64,000 nucleotides of DNA from BOG-908 sp965199235 (GCA_965199235.1 CBDAQU010000002.1:186001-250000); one strand, 5' to 3'; positions 34,809-43,635 are shown, counted from the first letter of the stretch. The notes: generated by a model not told the origin, from the sequence alone. A program made the numbers and translations.

Positions 34809-36083
34809 TTGCCTGATCTTCTTATCGAAAACATCCACCTCCTAGACTCCGCAACCGGCCTGGACTGCGTCGGAAGCCTGCTGGTCCGCAACGGCCGTAT
34901 CCTGGATCACGGCGCCGCCCTGGGCCGCCCGGATGATGTGGAAATCATCGACGGCGACGGCGCGGTCCTCTGCCCCGGCCTGGTCGATATGCGCGTGGCG
35001 CTAGGCGAGCCCGGGTTCGAATACCGCGAGACCATCGCCTCGGCTGCCGACGCGGCCGCCGCCGGAGGCATCACCACGCTGGCCGCCCTGCCCGACTCCG
35101 AGCCCGCCATCGACGACCCGGCGCTGGTGTTCCTGCTGCGCAGCCGCGGGGAAGCCACCGGCAGCCTGGCGATCCTGCCCTACGCCGCGATCACCCGCGG
35201 CTGCCGCGGAGAGGAGATGGCCGAACTCGGCCTGTTGCGCGAGGCGGGTGCCGTCGCGTTCACCGACGGCAAGCGCGCGATCGGCAACACCCGGCTGATG
35301 CGCCGGGTGCTGAGTTATTCCCGCGCGTTCGGCGGCCGCGTGGTGCAGCACCCCGAAGACCCGTCGCTGGCCGAAGGGGGTGCGGCCACCGAGGGCGAGC
35401 TCGCGACCCGGCTCGGCCTGCCGGGCATCCCCCTGGTGGCCGAAGCCATCCTCGTCGCGCGCGACATCCGCCTGGCGCGGCTGACCGGCGGCGCGCTGCA
35501 TTTCGCCCACGTGTCCACAGCGGAATCGGTCGAGCTGATACGGCGCGCCAAGACCGAGGGGCTGGACGTGAGCTGCGATACCGCACCCCCCTATTTCGAC
35601 CTGAACGAGACGGCGATCGGCGACTACCGGACCTACGCGAAACTCTCCCCGCCGCTGCGCCCTGAGGCCGACCGGCAAGCCATCGCCGCAGCCCTGTTGG
35701 ACGGCACGATCGATGCGGTCGCCTCCGACCACCAGCCGCGCGACGCGGACGACAAGCGGCTTCCCTTCGCGCAGGCAAGTGCCGGAGGGGCGGGGCTGGC
35801 GACGCTGCTGGGCATCACCCTGGCGCAGACGCATGGCGGCAGGCTCAGCCTGAAGCAGGCGATCGCCCTGCTCACCAGCCGGCCTGCTCGCCTGCTCGGC
35901 AGCGGCGCCGGCACGCTGGCGCGCGGCGCGCCCGCCGATCTCTGCCTGTTCCACCCGGAGCGGGCGTGGCAGGTGCAGGCGGGCAAGCTCCCTGGCAAGG
36001 CGCAGAACACGCCATTCGACGGTCGCGCGCTCGAGGGGCGGGTGCTCGGCACCTGGAAGGCGGGCAGGCGCGTGTTCGGATGA
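34809..36083 (+). CDS. pyrC: Dihydroorotase homologue, probably non-catalytic (PyrC'/PyrX type)
   Basis: 424 residues of the amidohydrolase fold: an N-terminal beta domain (LLIENIHLLDSATG), a barrel, and ALEGRVLGTWKAGRRVFG at the C-terminus. Active class I dihydroorotases carry the metal ligands in DxHxHxREPG. Here the same place reads DMRVALGEPGFEYRETI, so both histidines are missing. Later ligands (FAHVSTAESVELI, VASDHQP) remain. Such homologues next to pyrB act as structural partners of ATCase in some bacteria. The start is TTG 34809, just after the hairpin repeat; plsY overlaps its stop as ATGA. Confidence 0.85.
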   Translation: MPDLLIENIHLLDSATGLDCVGSLLVRNGRILDHGAALGRPDDVEIIDGDGAVLCPGLVDMRVALGEPGFEYRETIASAADAAAAGGITTLAALPDSEPAIDDPALVFLLRSRGEATGSLAILPYAAITRGCRGEEMAELGLLREAGAVAFTDGKRAIGNTRLMRRVLSYSRAFGGRVVQHPEDPSLAEGGAATEGELATRLGLPGIPLVAEAILVARDIRLARLTGGALHFAHVSTAESVELIRRAKTEGLDVSCDTAPPYFDLNETAIGDYRTYAKLSPPLRPEADRQAIAAALLDGTIDAVASDHQPRDADDKRLPFAQASAGGAGLATLLGITLAQTHGGRLSLKQAIALLTSRPARLLGSGAGTLARGAPADLCLFHPERAWQVQAGKLPGKAQNTPFDGRALEGRVLGTWKAGRRVFG

Positions 36084-36688
36084 CCGGCTGGGTTCGGCTG
36101 GAGGCCGTCAATTTCGGTGCCGCCGCCCTCGGCTACGCGCTCGGGTCCATCCCGTTCGGCCTGATCCTGACCAAGGCGGCGGGCCTGGGCGACATTCGCG
36201 CGGTGGGGTCGGGCAACATCGGCGCCACCAACGTGCTGCGCACCGGCCGGCGCGGCCTGGCCGCCGGCACGCTGGTGCTGGACGGCGCCAAGGGGGCGCT
36301 GGCGGTGGCGCTGGTCGGCTGGCTGTTCGGGACGGTGTGGATGCCGCTCGCCGGCATCAGCGCGGTGGTCGGCCATTGCTTCCCGGTCTGGCTCGGCTTT
36401 CGCGGCGGCAAGGGGGTGGCGACCGGGCTGGGCGTGCTGCTCGCGCTGGATTGGCGCATGGGCCTGGCTGCCTGCGCTGTTTGGGCCGCCGTCTTCGTCA
36501 TCGCCCGCATCAGCTCGGCAAGCGCGCTCGCCGCCTTCGCCGCGGCCCCGCTGCTGGCGCCGATCCTGCTGCCGCCAGGCTGGTATGTGGCCCCGCTCGC
36601 GCTCGCGATCCTGGTGTGGTGGCGCCATAGGGCCAACATCGCGCGCCTGCTCGCCGGCACCGAGCCGCGCGTCGGCCGCACGCCGTGA
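36080..36688 (+). CDS. plsY: Glycerol-3-phosphate acyltransferase PlsY
   Basis: 202 residues, an inner membrane enzyme that moves acyl from acyl-phosphate (the PlsX product) to glycerol-3-phosphate. The three conserved loops are visible: GSIPFGLILTKAAGLGDIRAVGSGNIGATNV, GHCFPVWLGFRGGKGVATGLGV, and WWRHRANIARLLAGTE. Five or more membrane segments alternate with them. ATG 36080 overlaps the pyrC stop, and its own end overlaps the dprA GTG. Confidence 0.96.
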   Translation: MTGWVRLEAVNFGAAALGYALGSIPFGLILTKAAGLGDIRAVGSGNIGATNVLRTGRRGLAAGTLVLDGAKGALAVALVGWLFGTVWMPLAGISAVVGHCFPVWLGFRGGKGVATGLGVLLALDWRMGLAACAVWAAVFVIARISSASALAAFAAAPLLAPILLPPGWYVAPLALAILVWWRHRANIARLLAGTEPRVGRTP

Positions 36689-37815
36689 ACGACCAGGCGA
36701 CCGACCGCCTGCGCCTGGCGCGGACAGAGGGCGTGGGGCCCGTCACCTACCGCCGCCTGCTGGAGCAGTATGCCTCGGCCGCCGAGGCGATCGAGGCGCT
36801 GCCGGAGATCGCGCGCGCCGGCGGACGCGGCGCGCCGCCTGCCGTGCCCTCCCGCCGCGACGCGTTGCGCGAGCTGGAGCGGGTCCAGAAGATCGGCGGG
36901 CGCATCGTGTTCGTGGGCGACGAGGACTACCCGCCGATGATGGCCATGCTGGCGGACCCGCCGCCCGTGCTGTCCGTGCTGGGCCAGCTTGCCGCGCTGC
37001 ACGGCCGCGCCGTGGGGCTGGTCGGCGCCCGCAACGCCTCGGCCAATGGCTGCCGGATGGCCGAAGCGCTCGCCTCGGACCTGGCCGCGGCCAAGCTGAC
37101 GGTGGTGTCCGGCATGGCGCGCGGCATCGATGCTGCGGCCCATGCGGGCGCGCTGCATGTCGGCGTCACGGTTGCGGCGGTGGCCGGCGGACTGGACCAG
37201 CCCTACCCGCCCGAGCATGCCGGGTTGCAGGGCCGGATCGCCGAGCGCGGCGCGGTGGTGACCGAGGCGCCGTTCGGCACCGCGCCGCAAAGCCGGCATT
37301 TTCCGCGGCGCAACCGGATCATCGCCGGCCTCTCGCTGGGCCTGGTGGTGGTGGAGGCGGCGCTGCGCTCGGGCAGCCTGATCACCGCGCGGCTGGCCAT
37401 CGAGGCCGACCGCGAGCTGTTCGCCGTGCCCGGCTCGCCGCTGGACCCGCGCTGCCGCGGCTCGAACGACCTGCTTCGCCAAGGGGCACACCTGGTCGAG
37501 AGCGCCGAGGACGTGCTGGCGAACCTGCCGGACGACCCGCGCCGCGAGGGCGTGTCGCGCTCGCCCCTGTTCGCCAGGACCAGCGAGGGGTTTGCCGACC
37601 AGGAGCCGGCCTGGCAGCCAGCGCCCGCCCGGGACCAGGATCCCGACCGGGTGCAGGCGCAGGTCTTCGCCCTGCTGAGCCCGTCGCCCACGGAGGTTGA
37701 CGAGCTGATCCGTCGTAGCCAACTCCCCGCCCCGGCAGTGATGGCCGCCCTGATGCAGCTGGAGCTGGGCTTGCGGATCGAGTTCCTGCCCGGCAACCGG
37801 GTGATACGTCTGTAG
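36685..37815 (+). CDS. dprA: DNA-processing protein DprA
   Basis: 376 residues. DprA loads RecA on incoming single-stranded DNA during transformation. An N-terminal helical region (DRLRLARTEGVGPVTYRRLLEQYASAAEAIEALPEI) precedes the Rossmann core: VGLVGARNASANGCRMAEALA, VSGMARGIDAAAHAGAL, GGLDQPYPPEH, and FPRRNRIIAGLSLGLVVVEAALRSGSLITARLA. A C-terminal winged-helix domain (DELIRRSQLPAPAVMAALMQLEL) is complete. It starts at GTG 36685, overlapping plsY by 4 bases. ComEC is in the same window. Confidence 0.96.
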   Translation: MNDQATDRLRLARTEGVGPVTYRRLLEQYASAAEAIEALPEIARAGGRGAPPAVPSRRDALRELERVQKIGGRIVFVGDEDYPPMMAMLADPPPVLSVLGQLAALHGRAVGLVGARNASANGCRMAEALASDLAAAKLTVVSGMARGIDAAAHAGALHVGVTVAAVAGGLDQPYPPEHAGLQGRIAERGAVVTEAPFGTAPQSRHFPRRNRIIAGLSLGLVVVEAALRSGSLITARLAIEADRELFAVPGSPLDPRCRGSNDLLRQGAHLVESAEDVLANLPDDPRREGVSRSPLFARTSEGFADQEPAWQPAPARDQDPDRVQAQVFALLSPSPTEVDELIRRSQLPAPAVMAALMQLELGLRIEFLPGNRVIRL

Positions 37816-37928
37816 CGGCCATGCCCGCCTGGGTTGGGGACTTGCCGATTGTTTCGCGTGCTGAAACCTTGACTTGTTCCGGCCCGCCTTCGTAAGCGCA
37901 GCGCACGGCCGTAGAATCTAGGACACCA

Positions 37929-40607
37929 ATGACAGACGTCGTCGTCGTAGAATCGCCGGCCAAGGCCAAGACGATCAACAAGTACCTGGGCGACAATTTT
38001 ACGGTGCTCGCCAGCTTCGGCCACGTGCGCGACCTGCCGCCCAAGGACGGATCGGTGCGGCCGGACGAGAATTTTGCCATGGACTGGGAGTCCGACGAGC
38101 GCGGCAACCGGCAGGTCGGCGCCATCGTCAAGGCGCTCAAAGGGGCGAAAACGCTCTATCTCGCCACCGACCCGGACCGCGAGGGCGAGGCGATCTCCTG
38201 GCACGTGCGCGCCATGCTGGAGGAGAAGCGCGCCCTGAAAGGGGTGGATGTCCAGCGCATCACCTTCAACGAGATCACCAGGACCGCCGTGCAGCGCGCG
38301 ATGAAGCAGCCGCGCCAACTCGACATGCCGCTGATCGAGGCCTACATGGCCCGCCGCGCGCTGGACTACCTGGTCGGTTTCACCCTCTCGCCGGTGCTGT
38401 GGCGCAAGCTGCCGGGCAGCCGGTCCGCCGGGCGCGTGCAGTCAGTCTCGCTCCGCCTGATCTGCAACCGCGAAGCCGAGATCGAGCTTTTCCGGCCGCG
38501 CGAATACTGGACCATAGAGGCGCATTTCCAGACTCCGGCCGGCGCGCCGTTCACCGCCAAGCTGTCGCATCTCGACGGCAAACGGCTTGACCAATTCGAC
38601 CTGAACACCGCCGCCCTGGCTGATCGAGCGAAAGCCGCGGTGGAAGCCGGCCAGTTCACCGTGGGCTCGGTCGAGCGCAAGCGTGTCAAGCGCAACCCCC
38701 CGGCTCCGTTCACCACCTCCACCCTGCAGCAGGAAGCCAGCCGCAAGCTGGGCATGGGCGCGCAATCGGCGATGCGCACGGCGCAGCAGCTCTACGAGGG
38801 CGTCGATGTCGGCGGCGAGACCGTCGGCCTGATCACCTACATGCGGACCGATGGCGTGCAGATGGCGCGCGAGGCGATCGACAGCATACGTGCCCATGTC
38901 GGCGAGGCGTTCGGCGAGACATACGTGCCGGCCACGGCGCGCGAGTACACGAGCAAGGCCAAGAACGCCCAGGAAGCCCATGAGGCCTGCCGCCCCAGCG
39001 ACGCGGCGCGCACGCCCGAGAGCGTGGCCCGCTACCTTAACGACGACCAGCGCCGCCTCTACGAGCTGATCTGGCGCCGGGCGGTGGCCAGCCAGATGCA
39101 GTCCGCCGAGCTGGACCAGGTGGCCGTCGACGTGGTCGGCGGCGCGGTCAAGTTGCGCGCCACCGGCTCCATCATCGCGTTCGACGGCTTCCTCAGGCTG
39201 TATCGCGAGGGCACCGACGAGGACGAGGACGACGACAGCCGCATGCTGCCGCCGATGGCCGAGCGCGACCCGCTGACCCGCGGCGAGGTTTCCGCCGACC
39301 AGCATTTTACCCAGCCGCCGCCGCGCTATTCCGAGGCCAGCCTGGTCAAGAAGATGGAGGAGCTGGGCATCGGGCGGCCCTCCACCTACGCCTCCATCCT
39401 CTCGGTGCTGCGCGACCGCAACTACGTGCGGATGGAGAACAAGCGCTTCGTGCCGGAGGATCGCGGCCGTCTGGTGACCGCGTTCCTGGCCAGCTTCTTC
39501 GAACGCTACGTCGATACCGGTTTCACCGCTGGCCTCGAAGAGAAACTCGACGACGTGTCCGACGGCCGGCTGGACTGGCACGCGCTGATGCGCGACTTCT
39601 GGGACGATTTCTCCCGCGCCATCGAGCAGACTCGGGAACTCAAGATCTCGGACGTGATCGACGCGCTGGATCACGACCTCGGCCCGCATTTCTTCCCGCC
39701 GCGCGCCGACGGCACCGACCCGCGCCTCTGCCCCGCCTGCCATAACGGGCGGCTGGGCCTGAAACTCGGCCGGCACGGCAGCTTCATCGGCTGCTCGAAC
39801 TACCCGAAATGCCAGTTCACCCGTCGCCTGGCCATCGAGGGCGGCGAGGGCGACGCCGAGGTCCTCAAGGAGGGGATGCGCACGCTCGGTCACCACCCGC
39901 AGACCGGCGAGAACATCGTCGTCAAGCGCGGCCCGTACGGGTTGTACGTGCAGCAGGGCGAGCCTGACCCGGCCGACAAGAAGGCCAAGGCGCGCCGAAC
40001 CTCGCTCCCCAAGGGGGTCGATGGCGAGGCGGTCACGCTGGAACAGGCGTTGGGCCTGCTATCCCTACCCCGCCTGGTCGGCAAGCATCCCGAAACCGGC
40101 CAGGACATGGAGGCGGGACTCGGCCGCTTCGGCCCCTACATCAAGATGGGCAGCATTTTCGCATCGCTGGACAAGGACGACGACATCCTGTCCATCGGCG
40201 TGAATCGGGCGGTCGATGTGATCGGCCGCAAGCTCGCCAGCGTCCGCATCGTGGGCCAGCACCCGAAGGACGGCGCCGACATCCAGGTGCGCAAAGGCCG
40301 TTTCGGCCCGTATCTGCAGCACGGCCAGATGGTGGCCAATCTGCCCCGCACGCTGACGATGGACGACGTGACGATGGACGGCGCGTTGGCGCTGCTCGCC
40401 GAACGCGGCAAGGTGCTGCCGCCGCGCGGCAAGGGCGGAAAGAAGGTGGCGGCGAAGAAAGCCAAGCCGGCCACCGAGAAGCCCGTGCCGGCCGCAGCAC
40501 CGCCCAGCAAGAACGCGAGACCGAAGACGACAGCGAAAGCCAAACCGAAAGCCCGGGCGAAGCCGGCGGCGAAATCGAAAAAACCTTCCGCTGCCGCCCG
40601 CGCCTGA
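37929..40607 (+). CDS. topA: DNA topoisomerase I
   Basis: 892 residues, type IA enzyme relaxing negative supercoils. The Toprim domain starts VVVESPAKAKTINKYLG and includes ATDPDREGEAISWH. The catalytic tyrosine lies in VGLITYMRTDGVQMA near residue 300. A four-cysteine zinc ribbon (CPACHNGRLG, GCSNYPKCQFT) comes at about 600-635. Four-fold DUF-type repeats follow (HHPQTGENIVVKRGPYGLYVQ, KHPETGQDMEAGLGRFGPYIK and QHPKDGADIQVRKGRFGPYLQ). The tail is lysine/alanine-rich. It closes the conserved pyrB-plsY-dprA-topA block. Confidence 0.97.
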   Translation: MTDVVVVESPAKAKTINKYLGDNFTVLASFGHVRDLPPKDGSVRPDENFAMDWESDERGNRQVGAIVKALKGAKTLYLATDPDREGEAISWHVRAMLEEKRALKGVDVQRITFNEITRTAVQRAMKQPRQLDMPLIEAYMARRALDYLVGFTLSPVLWRKLPGSRSAGRVQSVSLRLICNREAEIELFRPREYWTIEAHFQTPAGAPFTAKLSHLDGKRLDQFDLNTAALADRAKAAVEAGQFTVGSVERKRVKRNPPAPFTTSTLQQEASRKLGMGAQSAMRTAQQLYEGVDVGGETVGLITYMRTDGVQMAREAIDSIRAHVGEAFGETYVPATAREYTSKAKNAQEAHEACRPSDAARTPESVARYLNDDQRRLYELIWRRAVASQMQSAELDQVAVDVVGGAVKLRATGSIIAFDGFLRLYREGTDEDEDDDSRMLPPMAERDPLTRGEVSADQHFTQPPPRYSEASLVKKMEELGIGRPSTYASILSVLRDRNYVRMENKRFVPEDRGRLVTAFLASFFERYVDTGFTAGLEEKLDDVSDGRLDWHALMRDFWDDFSRAIEQTRELKISDVIDALDHDLGPHFFPPRADGTDPRLCPACHNGRLGLKLGRHGSFIGCSNYPKCQFTRRLAIEGGEGDAEVLKEGMRTLGHHPQTGENIVVKRGPYGLYVQQGEPDPADKKAKARRTSLPKGVDGEAVTLEQALGLLSLPRLVGKHPETGQDMEAGLGRFGPYIKMGSIFASLDKDDDILSIGVNRAVDVIGRKLASVRIVGQHPKDGADIQVRKGRFGPYLQHGQMVANLPRTLTMDDVTMDGALALLAERGKVLPPRGKGGKKVAAKKAKPATEKPVPAAAPPSKNARPKTTAKAKPKARAKPAAKSKKPSAAARA

Positions 40608-40827
40608 TCACCGGCCTGTCGCTCGAAGCCGAACTGACCGCCCCTGCCAGCAAGCGCAAGGCCTTCGCCACCACTCAAGCCGTCAATCGCCGAAGCACCC
40701 GCCCGACCGACTACATCGGCATTTTGCGGACTGGTGTCCCTGGTCAGTTCGATCCTGAACCGGTAAGGGTCGCACGGCGGTCCGGACACAGATCGGCTCG
40801 CCCATCGTGGTCGATCGGAGAGAAGAT

Positions 40828-41961
40828 TTGGCCGGTTTCTGGTACCCTTACGCAGACTTCCCCGAGGCACGAAGCCGTCTGGCGGCCTTCGCGGACGCAA
40901 CCGTCGGGCCGCAATGCGGCATCAGCTTCTCGGACGGTCTCAGCATAGGGGTGGTCCGCCAACCCACCGGCACCGCCGACACCTGGCTCTGGCTCAACAT
41001 CCTGACCCAGCACGTGGCAGCCCCGCCCCCGCCGCCGCCCAAGCCGAACGGCACCTGGGGCAAGATCAAGGCGTTTCTCTGGCACGCCATGGAGATCGAG
41101 GGCGAGGCCGAGATACAGAAAAGCCAGGCGGACCTCGCCATGGGCCAGGCAATCGACTCCGCCATCGAGGAGCACGTCTGGCTGCCGGTCCACGATTTCC
41201 TGATACGCCACAAGCTGCTGGCCGACGGCATCGGCGTCGCACTCGACGTGGTTGGCGTGATCGCGGGCGCCGTCTTCGTCGTTGCCGCTTTGCCGGAGAT
41301 CGCCGGCGGCGCGGTCGTGGTCGGCACGCTGGGCCTGGTCACCGGCGTCGGCGCAGCGATCGGATCGGCCGTGCTTCTCGGCACGGATGGTTTCGTGTTC
41401 GGGGCCGAAATCTCCGGCAACGAGGCCCGTGCGGAGGAATTCGAGAACAACCGCACCGTTCAATGGCTCCGCATCGGCGCCACGGTGATGATCCTGCCCG
41501 ACATCGCCGTCGGTGGCGTGCGGGCCCTCAAGGAGATCGGCAATCTCGGCACCGAAGCGCGCGAGGCGACAGCCGCCTCCGCCGAGGCGGCCCGAAACGC
41601 CGAGACGGCGCGCGCCAGGGCCGGCAAGATTGCCAATCCGGAAAAGCACCCCGGCCCGGTGAACCGCCGTATGCGCAAGGTCAAGGCATTCCAGCGCGCC
41701 GTCGAAACGCAGGCCAAGGCCGCGCAGGACGCGCATAACCGCATCCGGCTGACGGCGCTGAAGGATCTGGGCGTGGTGCCGGGTGCGACGCTGGGCAGCG
41801 CCGGTCTGCTGGCGGGCGCGCCACCCTCGCTGATGCTCACGCCCGAGCAGCGCGAGCGCGACGAGCAGTATCGCCGGCTGCTCGCTCCCTCGGGTGGCAT
41901 GCCCAAGGACGTGAAAATGGAAATGAGGGTCAGCGCCCACGAAAAAGTGGACGCCCCATGA
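40828..41961 (+). CDS. Unrecognised protein with proline linker and glycine-rich membrane region
   Basis: About 377 residues; I do not recognise the family. Residues 1-65 form a small domain (FWYPYADFPEARSRLAAFAD to TWLWLNILTQ). A PPPPPP linker follows, then an amphipathic region. Next come strongly hydrophobic, glycine-rich segments (IGVALDVVGVIAGAVFVVAAL and GTLGLVTGVGAAIGSAVLLGT). After residue 250 it is helical and charged (TAASAEAARNAETARARAG). This layout recalls secreted effectors that insert in membranes, but that is inference. TTG 40828 has GGAGAG 7 bases upstream; GTG 40807 is the alternative. The next gene overlaps its stop as ATGA. Confidence 0.7.
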   Translation: MAGFWYPYADFPEARSRLAAFADATVGPQCGISFSDGLSIGVVRQPTGTADTWLWLNILTQHVAAPPPPPPKPNGTWGKIKAFLWHAMEIEGEAEIQKSQADLAMGQAIDSAIEEHVWLPVHDFLIRHKLLADGIGVALDVVGVIAGAVFVVAALPEIAGGAVVVGTLGLVTGVGAAIGSAVLLGTDGFVFGAEISGNEARAEEFENNRTVQWLRIGATVMILPDIAVGGVRALKEIGNLGTEAREATAASAEAARNAETARARAGKIANPEKHPGPVNRRMRKVKAFQRAVETQAKAAQDAHNRIRLTALKDLGVVPGATLGSAGLLAGAPPSLMLTPEQRERDEQYRRLLAPSGGMPKDVKMEMRVSAHEKVDAP

Positions 41962-42539
41962 CAGGCTCCGGCAACGCGCAATCGTCGAACCGGGATCGCC
42001 CACCAGGATATTTTCCGCGCCGCACCTCGCTCGGCCTGCTCGGCATGACGGGTCTGGCGGTCGGCGTGCCTTTTAACTTGCTGCAATCGGCCGCCCCGTT
42101 CACGCAAGGCGGGTTCGAGCGCTGGCTGAATGCCATCCCCTACATCATAGTTTTCGCCTTTCTGCCGACAATAACGATTGTGACAGTCGCCAGAACTCGC
42201 AAATACTGGGCGGTGTGTGCATTTTTCTTTCTCGGCTGCCTGCTTCTGTGCGGCTACCTGGTCAGCCTCGTCGTCGCCCTATTCGCCGTCTCGGGCGCGA
42301 TGCCGAGCCACGAGACCGGATGGCGCACGATGTGCGTCGTGGGTCTGTTCTACAACGTCGCACTGATGGGACCCGCCGCCTGGTTCCTGTCGCGCACCCT
42401 GCGACTGCGATACTGGCAGCCACACGCAACCCGAGACATGTGGGAGCCCGGCGACGAGACCCCACCCAACTGGGCGATGTCTTCCACCGCGCCCACCCAA
42501 AATGCGCGTCGCTCCGATCGGGCTGAACCCAAGTTGTAG
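41958..42539 (+). CDS. Unrecognised membrane protein with about four helices
   Basis: 193 residues. Predicted membrane segments by eye are TSLGLLGMTGLAVGVPFNLL, WLNAIPYIIVFAFLPTITIVTV, WAVCAFFFLGCLLLCGYLVSLVVALFAV, and MCVVGLFYNVALMGPAAWFLS. The last 50 residues are hydrophilic. It is coupled to the preceding gene by a 4-base ATGA overlap, so the two proteins are probably made together. If the first is a membrane-active toxin, this could be its immunity protein; nothing in the sequence proves that. A stable hairpin follows at 42576-42601. Confidence 0.7.
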   Translation: MTGSGNAQSSNRDRPPGYFPRRTSLGLLGMTGLAVGVPFNLLQSAAPFTQGGFERWLNAIPYIIVFAFLPTITIVTVARTRKYWAVCAFFFLGCLLLCGYLVSLVVALFAVSGAMPSHETGWRTMCVVGLFYNVALMGPAAWFLSRTLRLRYWQPHATRDMWEPGDETPPNWAMSSTAPTQNARRSDRAEPKL

Positions 42540-42575
42540 GCTGGAACTCGAGACCGCCAAGCCAGCAAGCCGTAG

Positions 42576-42601
42576 GATGGGGTGCGCCTTCGCACCCCAT
42601 C
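42576..42601. terminator. Strong GC hairpin between convergent genes
   Basis: GATGGGGTGCG and CGCACCCCATC form a perfect 11-bp stem with the loop CCTT, preceded by GTAG. It lies between the convergent membrane-protein gene and the exported-protein gene. The same 'TAGGATGGGGTGCG' type of hairpin recurs between genes in many proteobacteria. It may stop transcription from both sides. Confidence 0.6.
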
Positions 42602-42688
42602 ACGCGTCAAGCGTCTGCTACAAACGAAATCTCACGTCCCAGTAAGCGCAACCGCACCCATCGCCGCGCCAACCGCAACGCATCCAAC

Positions 42689-43243
42689 TCACTGCTCCGG
42701 CGCCATATGGTGATAACCGGCCAGCAACGCCACCAACACCGCTCCATCCGCCTTCCGCTCAGCCGGCGTGGTCACAAGCACCACCGAGTAGTTGATCGCG
42801 TTCTCCGGCGTCACCGCGCGCCATTGCGCAACAATCGTTTCCGGCGCCGCCCCGCCGACAACCGCTTCCTCCGCCGGAGCCCCGCCGAGCTGAACCGTGA
42901 ACCGCTTCACCGGCCCGCCGCCTGCATCCCGCACCCTGCGCTCCATCAGCGCCGCCGTCGAGCCGTACAGGGCGGCGTCGTAGGCCGCCGACACGTCGAT
43001 CGTGCGATGCTCCCCAAGAATGAGCATGACCCCGTGATCGGGGTTCGGCGGCGCCGTCCGCCACGCAGAAACGCCCGCCGGGATCGACAGGCGAAATCCA
43101 TATTGCCGGTTGCTATACTGGCCCTCAACCTTGACCAGACGATCCGTCTGCTCCGCCATCCAGGCGGAGGCACCCTGCGCACGGGCACCGCTAAATGCCG
43201 CCGCAAACGCCAGCATGGCGCCGACGATCACGAACCGCGTCAT
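42689..43243 (-). CDS. Exported protein of unknown function, possible immunity protein
   Basis: 184 residues. A clear signal peptide (MTRFVIVGAMLAFAAAFSGARAQG) sends it to the periplasm. The mature part starts WMAEQTDRLVKVEGQYSNRQYGFRLSIPAG, a pattern of small beta-rich exported proteins. I recognise no family. Its ATG at 43243 overlaps the stop of the upstream peptidoglycan-hydrolase-like gene as ATGA, so the two are translated together. An exported partner coupled to a leaderless wall-degrading enzyme fits an immunity role. That role is inferred. GTG 43255 is a possible earlier start. Confidence 0.7.
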   Translation of the reverse strand: MTRFVIVGAMLAFAAAFSGARAQGASAWMAEQTDRLVKVEGQYSNRQYGFRLSIPAGVSAWRTAPPNPDHGVMLILGEHRTIDVSAAYDAALYGSTAALMERRVRDAGGGPVKRFTVQLGGAPAEEAVVGGAAPETIVAQWRAVTPENAINYSVVLVTTPAERKADGAVLVALLAGYHHMAPEQ

Positions 43244-43635
43244 CCTACGCCGCACGCCTTTTTATATCTCACAACCGTGTCGTACACGTCTTTCGAGTCG
43301 CTGTCGTAAGTCGGCGATTTCGTGTTGTAGCCGATACTGCGAAGCCGCCGCAGGAAATCGTCCATGTCCCTGCTGCCCCGCGTCACCCCGCCATAGTGCT
43401 GCACCCAGGACGTGCACGCCTCCTGATCCGAGGCGTAACCGAGATTGTTTCCGCCGGCGTGGGTGGTCCCGAACAGATTATGAAGCTTGTCGTTGTGGGC
43501 ATCCTGCCACCCATGCTCGCGTATCGATAGCGCAAGCAGGAAGTTCTCGTCGAAATCCAGTTGCTTCGCCATCGGACGCACCAGCGGCAGAAGCCGGTTC
43601 AACATCGTCGATATGTAAGCGGGACAGCCGGTCAT
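43240..43635 (-). CDS. Small peptidoglycan-hydrolase-like protein without signal peptide
   Basis: 131 residues. FLLALSIREHGWQDAHNDKLHNLFGTTHAGGNN followed by ACTSWVQHYGG resembles glucosaminidase/lysozyme-like folds: a catalytic glutamate before a W, the NLFG turn, and a late W...YG. That suggests cleavage of peptidoglycan glycan strands. There is no signal peptide or membrane segment. A leaderless wall hydrolase must be delivered by a secretion system or phage-like lysis, or act after uptake. It is coupled to an exported partner gene. The family link is by pattern, not search; ATG 43605 or 43572 are later possible starts. Confidence 0.62.
   Translation of the reverse strand: MTGCPAYISTMLNRLLPLVRPMAKQLDFDENFLLALSIREHGWQDAHNDKLHNLFGTTHAGGNNLGYASDQEACTSWVQHYGGVTRGSRDMDDFLRRLRSIGYNTKSPTYDSDSKDVYDTVVRYKKACGVG

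Noticed and set aside
37869..37898. Promoter before topA (TTGACT with TAAGCG)
   Set aside because: The -35 is good but the -10 is poor at an 18-base spacing; not enough to annotate.
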